The notes beneath the pieces are model-generated. The model saw only the letters and a program-made list of their open reading frames with translations, did no database searches and was not told where the DNA came from. 61,390 nucleotides of DNA from Calocera cornea HHB12733 (Eukaryota > Basidiomycota > Dacrymycetes > Dacrymycetales > Dacrymycetaceae): contig KV424086.1 in assembly GCA_001632435.1 (NCBI GenBank), positions 1 through 61,390 on the forward strand. The letters are read 5' to 3'. Of this stretch, positions 21,317 through 34,179 are shown piece after piece. Made by a program: the position numbers and the translations under genes. Within the stretch, counting starts at the first letter, position 1, and every line of letters begins with the position of its first letter.

Positions 21317-24300
21317 ATGGCCGCCATCGCTGATCGACCGCCACTACCTCTGTCCGATTCCTTTCTTAACGATCTGTCCGATGACGAATCCATGGAAATG
21401 CCTGCATTCAACTATAACTACGACTCGGATGGCGATAACGAGTCACCTCCAACAACCGTGGAACCTGTAACAGCGCTTGCACCCGCTGGAGTTGCCTCCA
21501 CCTCAAGTCTCTCGCACAAGCTCCAGAGCAAGTTCAGCAACGTTCCGGAGGATGTACCGAGGGGCAGTCCGCCGAGCTGGGGAAGGGAGAGTGGGAAGCT
21601 ATATGAGAAGCGTACTCCAGAGGAGCAGCCGCTAGCGAGGTCGGGAAGCTCGTCCGTCACCGCTCGACCAGTAGTCGACGCGGATGAGATACGACCATAT
21701 TCGTTGAGGCACAAGGGGCGCTTAGATGTGAGTGAGGCGTCGAGGCCAGCGAATGGGCTTGGGATACACGGTGGGAGCGAGGTGCGTTGGATAATCTCCG
21801 GTTTCGAACCTTCGTCGAACTCGTCGCAGCACCCAACATCGTCCCTGTCACTCCAGCGAGCAATAACCGTCCCTTCACACTCTCACCCGCACGAAACGCC
21901 ATCGTCTCGCGGCTTCCTATCGTCTTCGTTCAGAAGCGCAAACCGTGCGCCTCGGCTTCTCGGTGGAAAGGCCTTACGAGTACCCGCTTCCGCCTTACCA
22001 GCCGTGGACGACTCCCCACCACCAGCGAGCCCACAAGCATCATCATCACGACGAGCGAGTCCCCCTGCCGCTGCGGAGAGCCCACCGCCACCACCATACT
22101 CGTCTCAGCCCGATCGAGCCCCTCGACAGGACCGATCACCACCCACTGTTCTCTCCAGAGAGCAACGACCTCCTCAAGAACATCGAAGTCGGTCACGTAC
22201 CAGTGAAACGCGACCAGACGGCCGACGACGAAGTGGTGATGGGGATTCGCCGCCGCCAATATCCGGCTTGCCATCTGTGCTGCGGACGAGCCCTACTGCC
22301 CGTGAACTCGCAAGGGGCTATCGACCAGAATCGTCCGTCTCACCTGACCCGGGTGAGGGATACTATGCAGATCGCAGCACCGGTCGCTCGTCATTGGAGA
22401 GCCGGTCTCGCTACGAGCCTTCGTCTTCGGCGCAACCTCTATCAAGACCACGCGCGCGGACCTCATTAGAGGCAGGTGCACCTGCCCCAGCAAGCCTGCG
22501 GCGAGTCTCCCCGGAGCTAGGCCGGTACGCCTCTCAGCTGCAGGCCAAAACGCCTTCGCCGGAAATGCCAGTCGAACGCGACTATGGGCGGGTAGCGGAT
22601 CGACAACACGGGCGGCACGAGTCTGCACCGGTCCCCTCTGCTTCATCACGCTACCGTACACCGGTCATCCTCGCGGACATCAGCCCCGAATCTGCTGGCT
22701 CGCACCCTTCGCCTGTTGCGGAGGAGAACGACAAAGAGAATCCGCGTCCACGCTGGCGTTTGGGATACTCACCGCCTCCCGAGCGCGCCGCCGGAGCGAA
22801 ACGATCGACGCGAAGCTCTAAAGAATCGTTTGAGCGGGAGCAAGAAGCCGATGAGCGGGAGTATGGACCGGCGCTGCGCGAGATCGGGAACACGGAAGCA
22901 CGCAGAGAAGTACGCATTGCCACCCGGCCCGCACCTTTGCCGCCCACGGCGCAGCCACCAGCGCACAGGCGGGACAGCGGCTCAGGTATGCCGCCGACTG
23001 CCACGATACGGGCGAGCCATATGGCTGCGTCGGCACCGATGTCAGTCCTCTCGCCTGGTGCGGCGACTGTGATGCCCGTACCTGCACCAACACCCAGCAT
23101 ACCGCAGACGTACCATGTGAGCCATGAAGAGGCACAGGCGCCGCAACCTACGCGGAGGGGTCAGACTTTCTGGGTATGGCAATCGATCTTATTCATGCTG
23201 CTGTTGCTGATACTCTGATAGGTCAACAAAGTGCCGTACACGCGATTGGATGTGCTCGGTCGCGGTGGTACATCCAAGGTGTATCGGGTGCTTGCGCCGG
23301 ACAGCAAGATATATGCTCTCAAGAAAGTCAGCCTTAACCAGGCAGACGACGAGACGCTCAACAGCTATCAGAACGAGATCGCCCTCCTAAATCGACTGAA
23401 CTGGAATGATCGCATCATACGACTGATCGACTCCGAATCCAGCCGGAAGAAGAGCAGTCTGGTGATGGTGCTCGAGTGTGGCGAGATCGACATGGCGAAA
23501 CTGCTCGAGGAGCGGAGGGGCCAGCGGCTTCAGTTTCAGTGGGTGGAGACGTACTGGCAGCAGATGTTGGAGGCGGTGCAGGTCATCCACGAGGCGGCAA
23601 TCGTCCATTCGGACTTGAAGCCCGCCAACTTTGTGCTGGTTCGTGGCTCACTCAAGCTCATTGACTTCGGTATCGCCAAGGCTATCCCGAATGATACGAC
23701 CAACATTCAGCGGGATGCTCAGGTAAGTTGCAATGCTCCCGGGTATGTCGTATTAGCTGAACCGTTCTCAGATCGGCACCGTCAACTACATGAGCCCAGA
23801 AGCCATCGAAGATACCAACCAGCACATCCGCGAAGGCATCCGATGCATGAAACTCGGTCGCCCAAGCGATGTCTGGTCGCTGGGATGCATTCTATACCAG
23901 ATGATCTATGGCGCCCCTCCGTTTCATCATCTTACCACCTTCCAGAAGATGCGCGCGATCCCCGACTCGAACCATATCATCGATTTCCCGCCAGTGGCCG
24001 TGCCAAGCGTCAAGCGAGCCAATGGCCTCGTTGAGGTAAAGACAGCAGATGCTGTTGAGATACCATCCGAGGTACTGGAAGTTCTGCATAGCTGCCTGCA
24101 GCGTAACCCGAAAGCTCGCAAGACGATTCCCGAGATACTCGCCTCGCCATGGTTGACCAACTGGAAGCGGTCCTCCGCAAACACTGCCGCTGCGGTCAGC
24201 GCACCAAGCAAAGGCGTTGTATTGCAACCCAACGAATTCGTCATGACTGTTGCGCACCTAGAGGAGGTACTCAAGCAGTCATGTCGTTTCGGCTCTGAAC

Positions 24301-24441
24301 ACGGCATGTGCTCCGACGATACAATCAAACAATGGCGAACTGTGAGTGAATCATTGTCTTCGAGAAGATCACCCATCTAACCGGTGCCTGCAGAGGATAT
24401 TGAGCGCCTTGACCGATGATGCCGACGACAGGACCGCATAG
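21317..24441 (+). CDS. MPS1: MPS1/TTK-type dual-specificity kinase
   Basis: Spindle-checkpoint and spindle-pole-body duplication kinase. Exons 21317-23173, 23222-23722, 23772-24341 and 24394-24441 give about 991 aa. The N-terminal 600 residues are Ser/Pro/Arg-rich and disordered, with SQ/TP-type sites. The kinase domain follows QTFWVNKVPYTRLDVLGRGG, with the Gly loop GRGGTSKVYRV, YALKKV, the family-typical HSDLKPANFVL, DFG in LIDFGIAK, GTVNYMSPEA and SDVWSLGCILYQM. HSDLKPAN and the NYMSPEA loop separate MPS1 from other kinases. The start ATG has a good context (ACCAACATGG). A possible extra 48-nt intron (21782-21829, GTGCGT...GCAG) would leave the frame unchanged and drop 16 residues. Confidence 0.92.
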
Positions 24442-25126
24442 CCTGCTTCTCTCCTTGTCATCTGTTTCGCCTGCCCCCCTCGACCAACGTCCCTCTGTCC
24501 ATATCCGACCACTTGTATAATACTGCAATATCGAACCGAATCGCCTGGTTTCTCCTTACTCCTGTTGTCTCGTTACTCACGGCTTTCGCATTTGATGATA
24601 TCCACCGTCCTTCATCCTCATGATTTCCATTCGAATCTTGTATCATACCCCCGAAAATGGGAAATACACACCCCTTGGAATAATCAATAGACCTTTGGAA
24701 CCTGTGCGCCATATGGCCGAATGTATGCATCTGTCCGAGCCGTGGAGGTGACTCCTGAGAGCGGATCCGTCGCGTCGGTGCAGGCTAGTGGCGGTGCATC
24801 GACGTCACGCGTGTGATTTCTTTTGGAGGACGGGTGGGCAGGTTAGACGCCTGAGCAAGAATTGCAAAGCTGACTGCATTGAAACTGCATCTTCTGAATG
24901 GGTTTGGACTATTTGCGACCGTGGAAGTCTTGGAATGTTATTTCTGAAGAGGTCGTTCGCAATGTGATGAGTCGGGTGATTATCGCACATTCCTGAAAAG
25001 GAAGTGGCGCAGCAGAGGCGGTTGGTGCAAGGGTGCGTGCGCCTGCCTAGGGTGGAAGCAAATCGGTGGGCCACCTGCAATCCCCCTCGCCCTCGTTCGC
25101 CCCCTCATCCCCCGCACGCTGCGACG
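24442..25126. other. Intergenic region before the Sds3-like gene
   Basis: 685 bp between two plus-strand genes; 3' region of MPS1 and promoter of the next gene. The last 60 bases are C/T-rich, as is usual before fungal start codons. No gene seen. Confidence 0.55.
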
Positions 25127-28100
25127 ATGAGCGCCGACCCTCCGGCCATGTCGCCCACAAACTCGTCGGCGCTGTCTGATCTCTCGAGGTCAGCATCGCC
25201 AGTCATCGACAAGCCCCACCCGCCATCCGGCCCCCAATCGCCCTCCAAGCCGCCTTCATCAACCGCGAACCAGCGGGCCGCCGCGCCCGCCGCTCAGTCC
25301 CCGCCTCCGCTCGCCCGAAGGGAGAGCCACGATTCCGACGTGTCGGCTCACTCGGACGGGTCGTCCTCCCTCACTAACCTCTCCGATGAGCAGCCCGAGG
25401 CAGACGCAGACGAAGATGGCGACAATGAAAATGAGGACGAGAACGATGGCGACAGCGACGCGAAAGACGCCCCCACTCCTGAGCCAGTTATAAAGACCCC
25501 CAAGCGGTCTTTCGTCCCAGATGCCATGTGGGGCTGGGCAGCCAAGAAATCCAACTCAAAGTCCAAGTCCAAATCCAAGGACACAAGCGACGACGAACAT
25601 CAAGACGAAGAGCTCGAGAGTGAGGAGGCTGTCGACTCCGACGGGTCAGATCACGCGGACCCGAAGGGCGAAGATGATCCCGAGGTCAGCGTAGAGTCCA
25701 CTGTGGACAACAAGACCCGCGCTCGCGCCAACAGCGTCGTGTCTCGACCTCGCACTAATAGCCTCGCGAAAGACCTGGCCAAGCTCAAGGCTGATGAAGG
25801 CTCCGGCTCCAACGACACGCCGGCCAAGTCTCCTTCCTTGTCCGAAATTTCGGACGCCGAGTCCAACAAGGAGGACGAAGCGAAGCAAGACGACGAAGTC
25901 GATATCCAGATGGATGAAGATCATGAACCTGCTGAGCAGGAGGCGGCGGCGCCTGTCGTTGTCATTGGTACGTCCTACTCCGATGCCCGGTCCGTGCTAG
26001 GCTGATATATTTTCACGAATGCAGAAGCTTTCGACCGCATGGAAGGGATGGAGACCCTCACAGCACTTGAGGTCGCGCTGGCTATGACCCGTGACTATCT
26101 CTACAACACAAAGATGCAACACTATGTTATGGAGGAGGAAGCGCTCAATGCTGGTGAGCCTAGTCGCGTCGACTTGCCTTTCACAGTGACTGAAAACCAT
26201 ACGAGGTACCCATCCCGAGTTGTTACATCAATATTGGGAGCTGGAGCGCCGGAAGGAAGCGAGGCTGGCTATTGCTGAGAAGAAGTACCAGGCTGCTTTG
26301 GCCCGCACGAGACGGAAGCGGCAGGAGGATGCGAATCTTGTCATGAGTACTTGGCGGGTGCGTGATGTTATATCGCTGCAGCCAGCGAGCTCCGCTGACC
26401 CATTCACAGTATGAACGGGACGAGCTGCAGCGGGCAATGACCGACGTGTATATCGGTGAGAAGCGTGCGTTAGAGAGGGAGAAGGCAAACCTCGAGCGGT
26501 ACTCTTCGCGTGCGCTCTCTACTCTTTGTAACTCGCACAGACTGACCAATACTTCGCAGCGCGCCCTGTCACACCCCCTATGCCTACCGAGTTTGTCGAA
26601 GAGCCGCCAAAGAAACGCGTCAAGGTCGAGAAGCTTATTCGATCGGTCACAGCGAAGAACGTCCGGAAGAATATCGAGTCCGCGTTGAGCTATCCGAGCG
26701 TGGATGGCGTGTCAGCCGACGATTTGGACGCCGACCTGATCGCAATGGGCGTCAGAGGGAAGCCCGTCGAATCTGGTCTCGGGTTGCTGCCTCCCATGCC
26801 CAATGGGCATAGAGAGCTGTTACCCATCATGCCTCAGCCACAGCCCGAGTATCACCAAGGGATGGCTTCGCCAATGCACCAGCAGCAATTCACTCACCAG
26901 GCACCCTTGCATATTCACCACATCCATCCGCCCTTCACGCATACACATCAAGGCCATACCTCTCATCTCCCTCCGCCCCAGTCTCAGCAGGGCATGTCCC
27001 ATCATGGGCCTCCTTTCTCAGCATGGGCTCCTGAGCCTCAGCCCGCCTTCCCCGCGCATCAGCACCACCATCATAGTCACCTGCAGCATAACCACCCTCC
27101 GCCGCATATGCAGCCTCTGCCTGGGTTGCCGCAACATATGCAGTCGCAAGGCCCTCCCCAGCCTCCGAGTGGGCATCGAATGAACTATATGCCATCGCAG
27201 TCTACGACCCACACAGTGATGCAAGCTGTCGAACGACCTCCCTCGTCGCATATGCACGTGTCCAACAATGCTCAGCCGTTCACAATGAGTGGGCCACCGC
27301 CGAATACGTGGAACGAAATACGGAAGGATCGGGATCCGGCAATGAACAGCCCGTCGGGCCACAGGCATGGCAGGAGGTCAAGTCCGATGCCGCCCCACCA
27401 ATCGCAGACGCCGCACTCTCACCGGGATCAATCGATGTTCCCGCCTCAGTTGCCTCCTCAAGGACCTCCGATGCATTCCCATGGGCCTACCCAAGGTCCG
27501 CCACCATCACACATCCAGTCGCACTCGGCCCGGCCTGGTCCGCCTCCGCCACCCCTGGAACAGCGAAGGTCTGGAGAGCATAGATCGTCAAAGAGCACGT
27601 CCTCAAAGCGCAAAGCTGAGGATGAGCCGGACATGCGCCGTGAGGCGAAGCGCCCAGAACTGAGCGGTCCCAGTTCAAATTCTCGTTCTACGAATGTTTC
27701 TCCTCAAGATCAACGCAGAGATCCGGCTCGTTCACTGCCGTCGTTCTCAGTTGTTCCTCCACATCAGCAACACACGGCCAGTATCCTTAAAGAAAGGGCG
27801 CAACCATGGGATCAGGCGACGAATCCACAGCAGACCAGTGGGATTCATAATCATGCGCGACATGGCACGCAAGGTTCGCCCAATGGCCCGCCTCCGAATG
27901 GCCCGATGGCGCACAACTCCCTCCCACCGCCATCACAAAATCGGCAACATAACTCTTCGTCGCAGATGTATTCGTCGTCTGACTATGGTCGGCCTCAGGC
28001 CCAGAAATCAACCCCGCTACCCAGCGCAATGTTCCAGTCCCACTCGCCCAGCCAGACAATGCAACGGCCTCCCTCGATGATGGGTACTCATGGACGTCCA

Positions 28101-28610
28101 CCTTCTCCTCCACCAGCGATGCGCAGACCGAACATCACCCCTCCTCATCAGCACAGTTCGCACACACCTTCGAGCGCTGCGGGTTCCAGATCACCCGGAA
28201 AGCCAGCCTATGGACCACCACTTCCACCGCAATCGCAGCCGGGCCCTGGCACACAAACACCGACTTCAGCGGGGAGTTCGAACCATCTTCGCTCGTCCGG
28301 TGGCCCGGGAGCAGGATCTTCGAACTCCTCAAGGGGTTACGGGCTGCCGAAGTCGTCGAGTGGACCGAGCTTGTCCACCATGGGACCCCCGCTCCCATCC
28401 ATGAACTCCATGAACGAGTCGCCCAGGATGGAGCGGCCGCCACCTTCTTCCAATTCCGCTGGGCCGGTGCCACCTCCCGTCCCCGTTCCCGTTCCACCAC
28501 CCACGCAGCTTCCGCCGGTGCAGAAGTATGGACATGGGTTGGCGAGCAGGTTGTTCCCAAGTACAGGCCTGGGCGGCGCGCCGGCGGGAGGACGGTCTAC
28601 GAGCGGCTGA
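25127..28610 (+). CDS. Sds3/Dep1-like histone deacetylase complex subunit
   Basis: Likely subunit of an Rpd3L/Sin3-type co-repressor. Exons 25127-25967, 26025-26153, 26206-26357, 26410-26509 and 26560-28610 give 1090 aa. An acidic Ser/Asp/Glu-rich N-terminus (about 1-280) contains SFVPDAMWGWAAKK. Exons 2-4 encode a helical Sds3-type region: EAFDRMEGMETLTALE, then THPELLHQYWELERRKEARL, AEKKYQAALARTRRKRQED and a predicted coiled coil (YERDELQRAMTDVYIGEKRA). After PPKKRVKVEKL comes a tail of about 650 residues very rich in Pro, His, Gln and Ser. The TL..LE and HPELL..WELE pattern is typical of the Sds3-like family; Sds3 versus Dep1 cannot be separated here. The tail is much longer than in yeast. 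Confidence 0.72.
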
Positions 28611-28858
28611 GCCGCATGAGACTCTTGTTGTAATATTTCCGCTTCATATTCTCTCATCTCCTCTGTAATTGGTCCTCGACCGGGTATATATCCTGTAATT
28701 GGCAATGTTGCGAATCAATATGACGTCTCGATCCCTCCAAGAGGAAGACCCTGGTAGTGGCGATGCAGCCAATCTTGTGAATTCTTGCGGAGTGAGCTTT
28801 TGCATGAAGGGTCGTCTGCCTCCCTGCTCGCAAATCTCTACCCAGCTCACTGCTCATC

Positions 28859-30750
28859 ATGTCTTTGTCGAGTGTGCTATTATCGAAAGGTGTCATCACA
28901 GTGGACGGTGATCTGGATAGTATATTCAAGGCCAACGTATGTCTACCGTCAACTGCTCGAGATCAAGCGCTGATCATCCCTTGAAAGCCGGTCAAGCCGG
29001 CACCAAAAGTCGCTGTATCACCACCTCAAGCCGCAGCTGCAATCAAACCTCCTCGCGCGAAAAAGGAAAAGAAGCGAAAGACTCAGGAGGCTCCTGCTGA
29101 AGAGACCAACCCAAAGAAGCGACGCATCTCCGATGTGAAAGCCGACACGAATGCGCCGAGTCAGGTAGCGAGTGGCTCCAAGGAGGCGAAACACCGTGGG
29201 GCCGTAAAGGCGGAAAAGCAAAACGGCAAGAAGATCAAGAAGAGCAATGGCAAAGACAATGAAGTTGAAGCAGCCTTTCCCGAGCCGCACGCTGCGCCTC
29301 CATCTACGCTGCGGACAGCTGCTAAACAAGACGCGGTAGCAGTCCGGAGAGACGAGGAGGACGAGGACGATGAAGATGACAGCGACGCTATACCTGTGCA
29401 TGAAACGCTTTTGGATAGGTCTGAAGATGATGGCGGCTCGTCTAGAAGGAGGGAGCGGATCGAAGAGACGCAAGAAGAGCGAGACGCACGCACGGTCTTC
29501 GTCGGAAATATTGCCGTTACGGTCGTAAAAACAAAGGTCACCTCCTCCGTGTCTGTTGTTCTGATCATGGCTCACGCCCCTCCACAGTCTCTGAGGAAGC
29601 AGCTTACGCACCATCTCACAGCATTCGTGCCCCACTCTGAGGTAGAATCGATCCGATTCCGTTCGGTAGCCTTCAAGAATCCCACCTCTCAGCTTCCTGA
29701 AGAGCCAGACAGGAGTGGTGGACCGTCTGCGAAGGATATAAAGAGCAAACAGCGTGCCGAGAAATGGAGGAAACAGGCGTCCGATCCATCAGCTGGCGTC
29801 GTCTTCTTGACCGAAGCCGAGAAAAAGAAAGTAGCGTTCATCAAGGGTGAAATCCATGAGGGAGTCGACACTGTCAACGCATATGTTGTCTTCGCTCATC
29901 CGCCTGAAAAGGCGAAAGAAGATGAGACAACACCACTCACTCCCGTGGAGGTTGCCAATCTGGTCGTTGAGAAGGCGAATGGTACTACGTTCTTGGGCAA
30001 GACGCTTCGGGTCGATCATGTCGGCAAACAGGCTGCGGGCTGGGGAACGGCAGACCCAAAGCTTACCGTTTTCGTGGGAAACCTCGACTTTGCCGCGAAA
30101 GAGGAAGCAATTCGAGCGTTCTTTGAGGCGTTAGTGCAGGCTGAGAGGGGTGAGGCTGAGAAAACTTGGGTGAAGACCGTCCGGGTTATCAGGGACAAGG
30201 CTACCCAGATGGGGAAAGGATTCGCTTACGTGTCGTTTGTTGTGCGTAGTCCATACTACTGGTTGAGAGCCTCCCTAACTGGCTCATCTAGGATCGCGAA
30301 TGTGTCGACCATGTCCTGGCTGCTGATGCCGAGCAGCGCAAGTTCGCCAAGCGAACCTTGCGCGTACAACGATGCAAGGTTGCCCCATCAACAAAGGCCG
30401 CATCCATCAAAGCTGCTCACCCATCACCCGAGAAAGGCGAGAAGAGCAGCAAGCGGCAACCCAAGCCTGCATCTGTCGAAGTTCCCAAAGGTGATCCATT
30501 GCTGGGCGAACGACTCGCGGGGCTGGATAAGGACGCGCGCAAGGCGGCCAAGGCAGCCGATCAAGACCGTCTTGCACGTCGGCTGGCCAAGAAGAAGGCA
30601 AGGGCTCAACTGCAGAAGGGCGCTGGTGCTACTGATCTGGAGAGAGGGAAACGCGAGCGCAAGCATGTCAAGAACCACGGCAAGGGGTCCGCTACGAAAC
30701 CTCGTATGAAGAGCGAACGCGCCCTTGCGAAGCGTAACCTGAAGAAGTAG
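28859..30750 (+). CDS. NOP12: Nop12/RBM34-like nucleolar RNA-binding protein
   Basis: Pre-rRNA processing factor for the large ribosomal subunit. Exons 28859-28936, 28988-29536, 29588-30241 and 30292-30750 give 579 aa. A Lys-rich N-terminus with NLS-like runs (AKKEKKRK, PKKRR) and an acidic stretch precedes RRM1 (RTVFVGNIAV near 194). RRM1 is interrupted by a long insert, as in Nop12. RRM2 begins LTVFVGNLDF (about 368), with RNP1 GKGFAYVSFVD (about 418) split by an intron. The C-terminus is strongly basic (KKKARAQLQKG, KRERKHVKNHGKG, RALAKRNLKK). The short N-terminal exon MSLSSVLLSKG..DSIFK matches the family start. It converges on the transporter gene with only 87 bp between stop codons. Confidence 0.88.
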
Positions 30751-30837
30751 CACATGGAGTAGGGCATGTGCCAACCGTCGGCAAGGGGGGTATAATAATG
30801 CATCATTAATGATACCACTCTATGAGATACATATACA

Positions 30838-32343
30838 TCATGCGTCAGTCTGCGTGTCTACAATGGGAGACCGTGTGCCCGGAGGCGTCACTGCTCCGTA
30901 CGTCGTCTCTAGTTCAGGTCGAGGTAGCTCCAGCGCCGGCACCTCCTTTGAGCTGTCGTACCCAACAGCTGAGAAGGCGAACAGCACGAGCACGGCACCG
31001 AACACTGTCGGTAGGGTCGCATAGTGACCTAACCACATGTCACCGAGCACAGCGAGCGGTATTGTCAGACTAAGGCCGATGGTGACCACCAGGGGTGTCG
31101 TCTTCAACATCGCGAGAACATATAAGTAGTCACTGGACAGGGTGATGAACATCTATTCGAAGGGCTTAAGTATAAACAGCGCGGGATTTATGGGTAAAAA
31201 ACGCACGTTCAAGCCCAGAGCACCCCACGCCATGCCCCCTTGCGGTACAGCGAATGGCTCGACGCCAGTAAAGTGGAGGATAAGAGCGATCGGCCACAGC
31301 CCGAGAGTGTTGAACAAGCCCACGAATCCAAAGAAGAGCTGGGCGTTGAGGCGGGATTCGTGTTGTGCGCGGTACTTGAGGAAGAGGACGTAGCATGCGT
31401 AGAAGACAGCGGAGAGGAGGGCAAGCAAGTCGCCAAGGATGATGTGGGGTGATGTTGAGGGCGTGTCTGAGGTACCGTCTGAAAGCGAAACAAGTAGCAC
31501 GCCGGTGAAACTAGTATCGATGAGTTAGTCCGGGAGTATATGCCGTATCTAGCGACCATACCTGGCCAGGACAGCTCCCACCTTCGCCCATGAGAACGGC
31601 TCTACGCCAAAGATCGTACCAATCACAAGTGTGAAGAAGCCTGTATCCGGCTCAACAACCTCGAATAGATCCGAATGCGGAGGACGCACCACTCATGCTA
31701 GCGAGGATCGTACTGCTGGCGACGCTCGTGTACTCCAGCGAGGCATTCACCGACCAGTTCGCAGCAAACCACAGGACGCAGAAGATCGCCCCAAGGCTGG
31801 CATGCTCGCGCACCGTTAACGGTGGAAGTATACCTTCCGGGGGAGGAGGCAGGTGCCGCGGTGGGCTGAGGGAGTGTGCGGATCGGGTGCGCTCGAGAGA
31901 TACTCGTCGGCCCAGGTGGGTCCGTTGATGCGGCTCGGTCGCAAGAGCAGCATAGTCATCTCTGAGTGGCGTGTCAGACATCTTCCGGTTGCAGCTGTAC
32001 ATCACGGGACGTACCGGGAGATGTCTCCCTTGAATTTGCGCTCTGACCACAGCTTACCTAGCTGTGGTATCAGGTAGAGAGAGAAGGTGCTTGTGTTCAG
32101 GTAGGTTACCCTACATAGTGCATACAGTCAGCAAGCAATCTCGAGTTTCGGGAAGGCTGAAGCCTCACAGGAAAGGCTTGTTGTAACCCGCGGTGAAGAG
32201 GTTCTGCCGAGTCATCAGTACACACCCTCCTATTGATGGACACCCAAGCTGACCTGCGTGAGGAAGTTGGAGAACGTCCATTCGAAGACGACGATGACGA
32301 GCAGGGCGATGCCGAGCCCGTAGTTAACCCGTTCCCTTTCCAT
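30838..32343 (-). CDS. SLC35F-type (EamA/DMT) membrane transporter
   Basis: Multi-pass carrier of the drug/metabolite superfamily, closest in motifs to yeast YML018C/THI74 and animal SLC35F5. Exons (minus) 32343-32254, 32203-32169, 32110-32015, 31961-31690, 31640-31562, 31510-31207 and 31152-30838 give 396 aa. About ten hydrophobic segments are seen, starting with GLGIALLVIVVFEWTFS. Signature stretches are FTAGYNKPFLVTYLNTS, FAANWSVNASLEYTSVASST, FTLVIGTIFGVEPFSWAKV and LGDLLALLSAVFYACYVL. A hydrophilic loop after the third exon holds DDYAALATEP and a Ser/Pro run. The donor-like GTAAGC after CTAG in exon 3 was rejected because reading through gives a typical LWSERKFKG segment and a clean phase. 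Substrate unknown; probably vacuolar or Golgi. Confidence 0.86.
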
Positions 32344-32540
32344 AGCCCAAGTCAGTGCAGAAGCGTGTCTGAAGAGCAGATGTCTATATTCGCATGGTCG
32401 GGCGTGGGGAAGAGAGGAGAGGGAGCTGGTCGTGCGATATTCGGCTCAGGGATCCGCCGATTGCGAGATTGTCAGGGAGCTGACGCCACAAGCGCGCTGT
32501 GAAACCCCTTACTGTAGCCATACGCGCTACATTACGAACC

Positions 32541-33222
32541 ATGATTCGATTTATACTGGTTCAAGTGAGCAGCTGCATACAGCGGATCAGCCAGCGTCTA
32601 ACGTACTGTGCGCAGAATCGACAAGGCAAGACGCGGCTGTCGAAGTGGTATGTGCCGTTTGACGACGAGGAGAAGGTGCGTTCTTTGTCATGCAAGGCCG
32701 CTGACTCTCCTCATGCTGCTCCCCAGGTCCGGCTACGCGGTGAAGTCCACCGGCTCATTGCACCACGAGATCAGAAGTGGCAGTCGAACTTTGTAGAGGT
32801 GCGTATTGCGCCATATGATTATAAACTGGCGACCCAACATATGAACAGTTCCGCAACTACAAGATCGTCTACCGGAGATATGCCGGTCTCTTCTTCTGCC
32901 TATGTATCGATGCGAACGACAATGAGCTCGCATATCTGGAGGCCATTCATCTGTTCGTGGAGATCCTCGGTGCGTTTTCTTGACTCTGCAATGAAAAAGC
33001 CGCGCTGAGCCGTCGTAGATGCCTTCTTCCAGAACGTGTGCGAGCTCGACCTGGTCTTCAATTTCTACAAGGTATGTCGTCTTCCGGCTGGGAAAGACGC
33101 TGTCTAACAATATACCACAGGCTTACGCTATCCTCGACGAGATCTTCCTAGCAGGGGAGATAGAAGAGACGAGCAAAGCCGTGATACTGGAGCGCCTCGA
33201 CTATCTGGACCGGCTGGAGTAG
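32541..33222 (+). CDS. APS2: AP-2 clathrin adaptor complex sigma subunit
   Basis: Small chain of the AP-2 adaptor used in clathrin-mediated endocytosis at the plasma membrane. Six exons: 32541-32564, 32616-32675, 32727-32798, 32849-32969, 33019-33071 and 33121-33222, 143 aa, the usual length. The protein starts [20 protein letters not shown] and carries [20 protein letters not shown] and [28 protein letters not shown] and the region around [10 protein letters not shown] point to AP-2 rather than AP-1 sigma. All introns are about 50 nt with good borders. The first exon codes only eight residues. Confidence 0.95.
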
Positions 33223-34179
33223 GACTTGGGATCTCATGCATTGTACATTAGCTTTTGTCATTAGTATACCCTTCCGGCTTGGCGGAGGACTATGAATTGG
33301 TCCAGCATACTGATGCACGTCTATGCACAGGCTGGCCCGCATACAAGCCGGTTCTACAATTAGGCGCAGCACTGTACGCGGGAGCGCCTTCTGCTAGTCT
33401 ATCACCGTGCCATAGCATCCAAAGCCCACTAGCGTCAGCCAGCAGAGCACTTTATCGATGCACAGTCGGCCTTCTCAGAATTGAGGGTTCAAGGACTTGC
33501 GCTGACCTGCGTGTCTCTGGGCATTCTTGGGGCGACACGAGGCAGTGTCGCGCTAACGGGTGGATTCGGCGAGGTGGGTCTAAAGAACATGCATTGTTTT
33601 GTTTGTAAGGAAGAGCAAACTGATGCACAATGCGTATTGCTTTATGCATATTCTGAGCGGATTCGAGCTCAAGCGAACAAAAGGCGCGTTCATGTACTGG
33701 ATGAGGAGGCACGAGGAGAAGTAAACAGGTCCCGTGCTTTGCATTTCAAGTCGCGTCGAGAACGCGTCGCGAGGGCGTTAACGCCCACGCCCAGAGAGGC
33801 TTGCGTCCGGCGCACCGCTTGGGTGCATACAACGACCCCTCGAGGGCCATCCTGCTCGCATCCGGCGGTTGACAACGGGTACTGAGCAGTTCAAAGTTCT
33901 ATGAGCAGCGCCCCATCGTTGCATTCTCAGCGTGTGTGCGCCAATTAGTACGCTGCAGCGTCGTCGCAGCACGTGGCGTGGTGCGGCGCTCGCACGCTTC
34001 CGTGCGCCCAAGTCGAACCTACACCCTAGCTCAGCCTCCCTGTCGCTCCCTCTCGTTCTCGTCCCACCAACAACCACCGCCCGATCAAACAACATATCCC
34101 CCCGCCCTCGTCCGGCATTCCCTTCGTTCACCGTTACCCCCGACCTGTCCACCATCACCCCCAGCAGCCAGCATCGTAA
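33223..34179. other. Intergenic region between AP-2 sigma and CDK1
   Basis: 957 bp without a supported gene. Several short open frames exist but none has a domain or a credible splice pattern. The last 150 bases are C-rich, in keeping with the CDK1 promoter and leader. Confidence 0.55.

Noticed and set aside
32050..32058. Splice donor GTAAGC in exon 3 of the SLC35F-type gene
   Set aside because: Using it leaves no acceptor in phase. Reading through gives LWSERKFKGDIS and a later GTACGT donor that joins in phase to DDYAALATEP.
33481..33885. 134-codon open frame between AP-2 sigma and CDK1
   Set aside because: No recognisable domain, poor start context, no splice pattern and overlapping antisense frames of similar length; chance frame.
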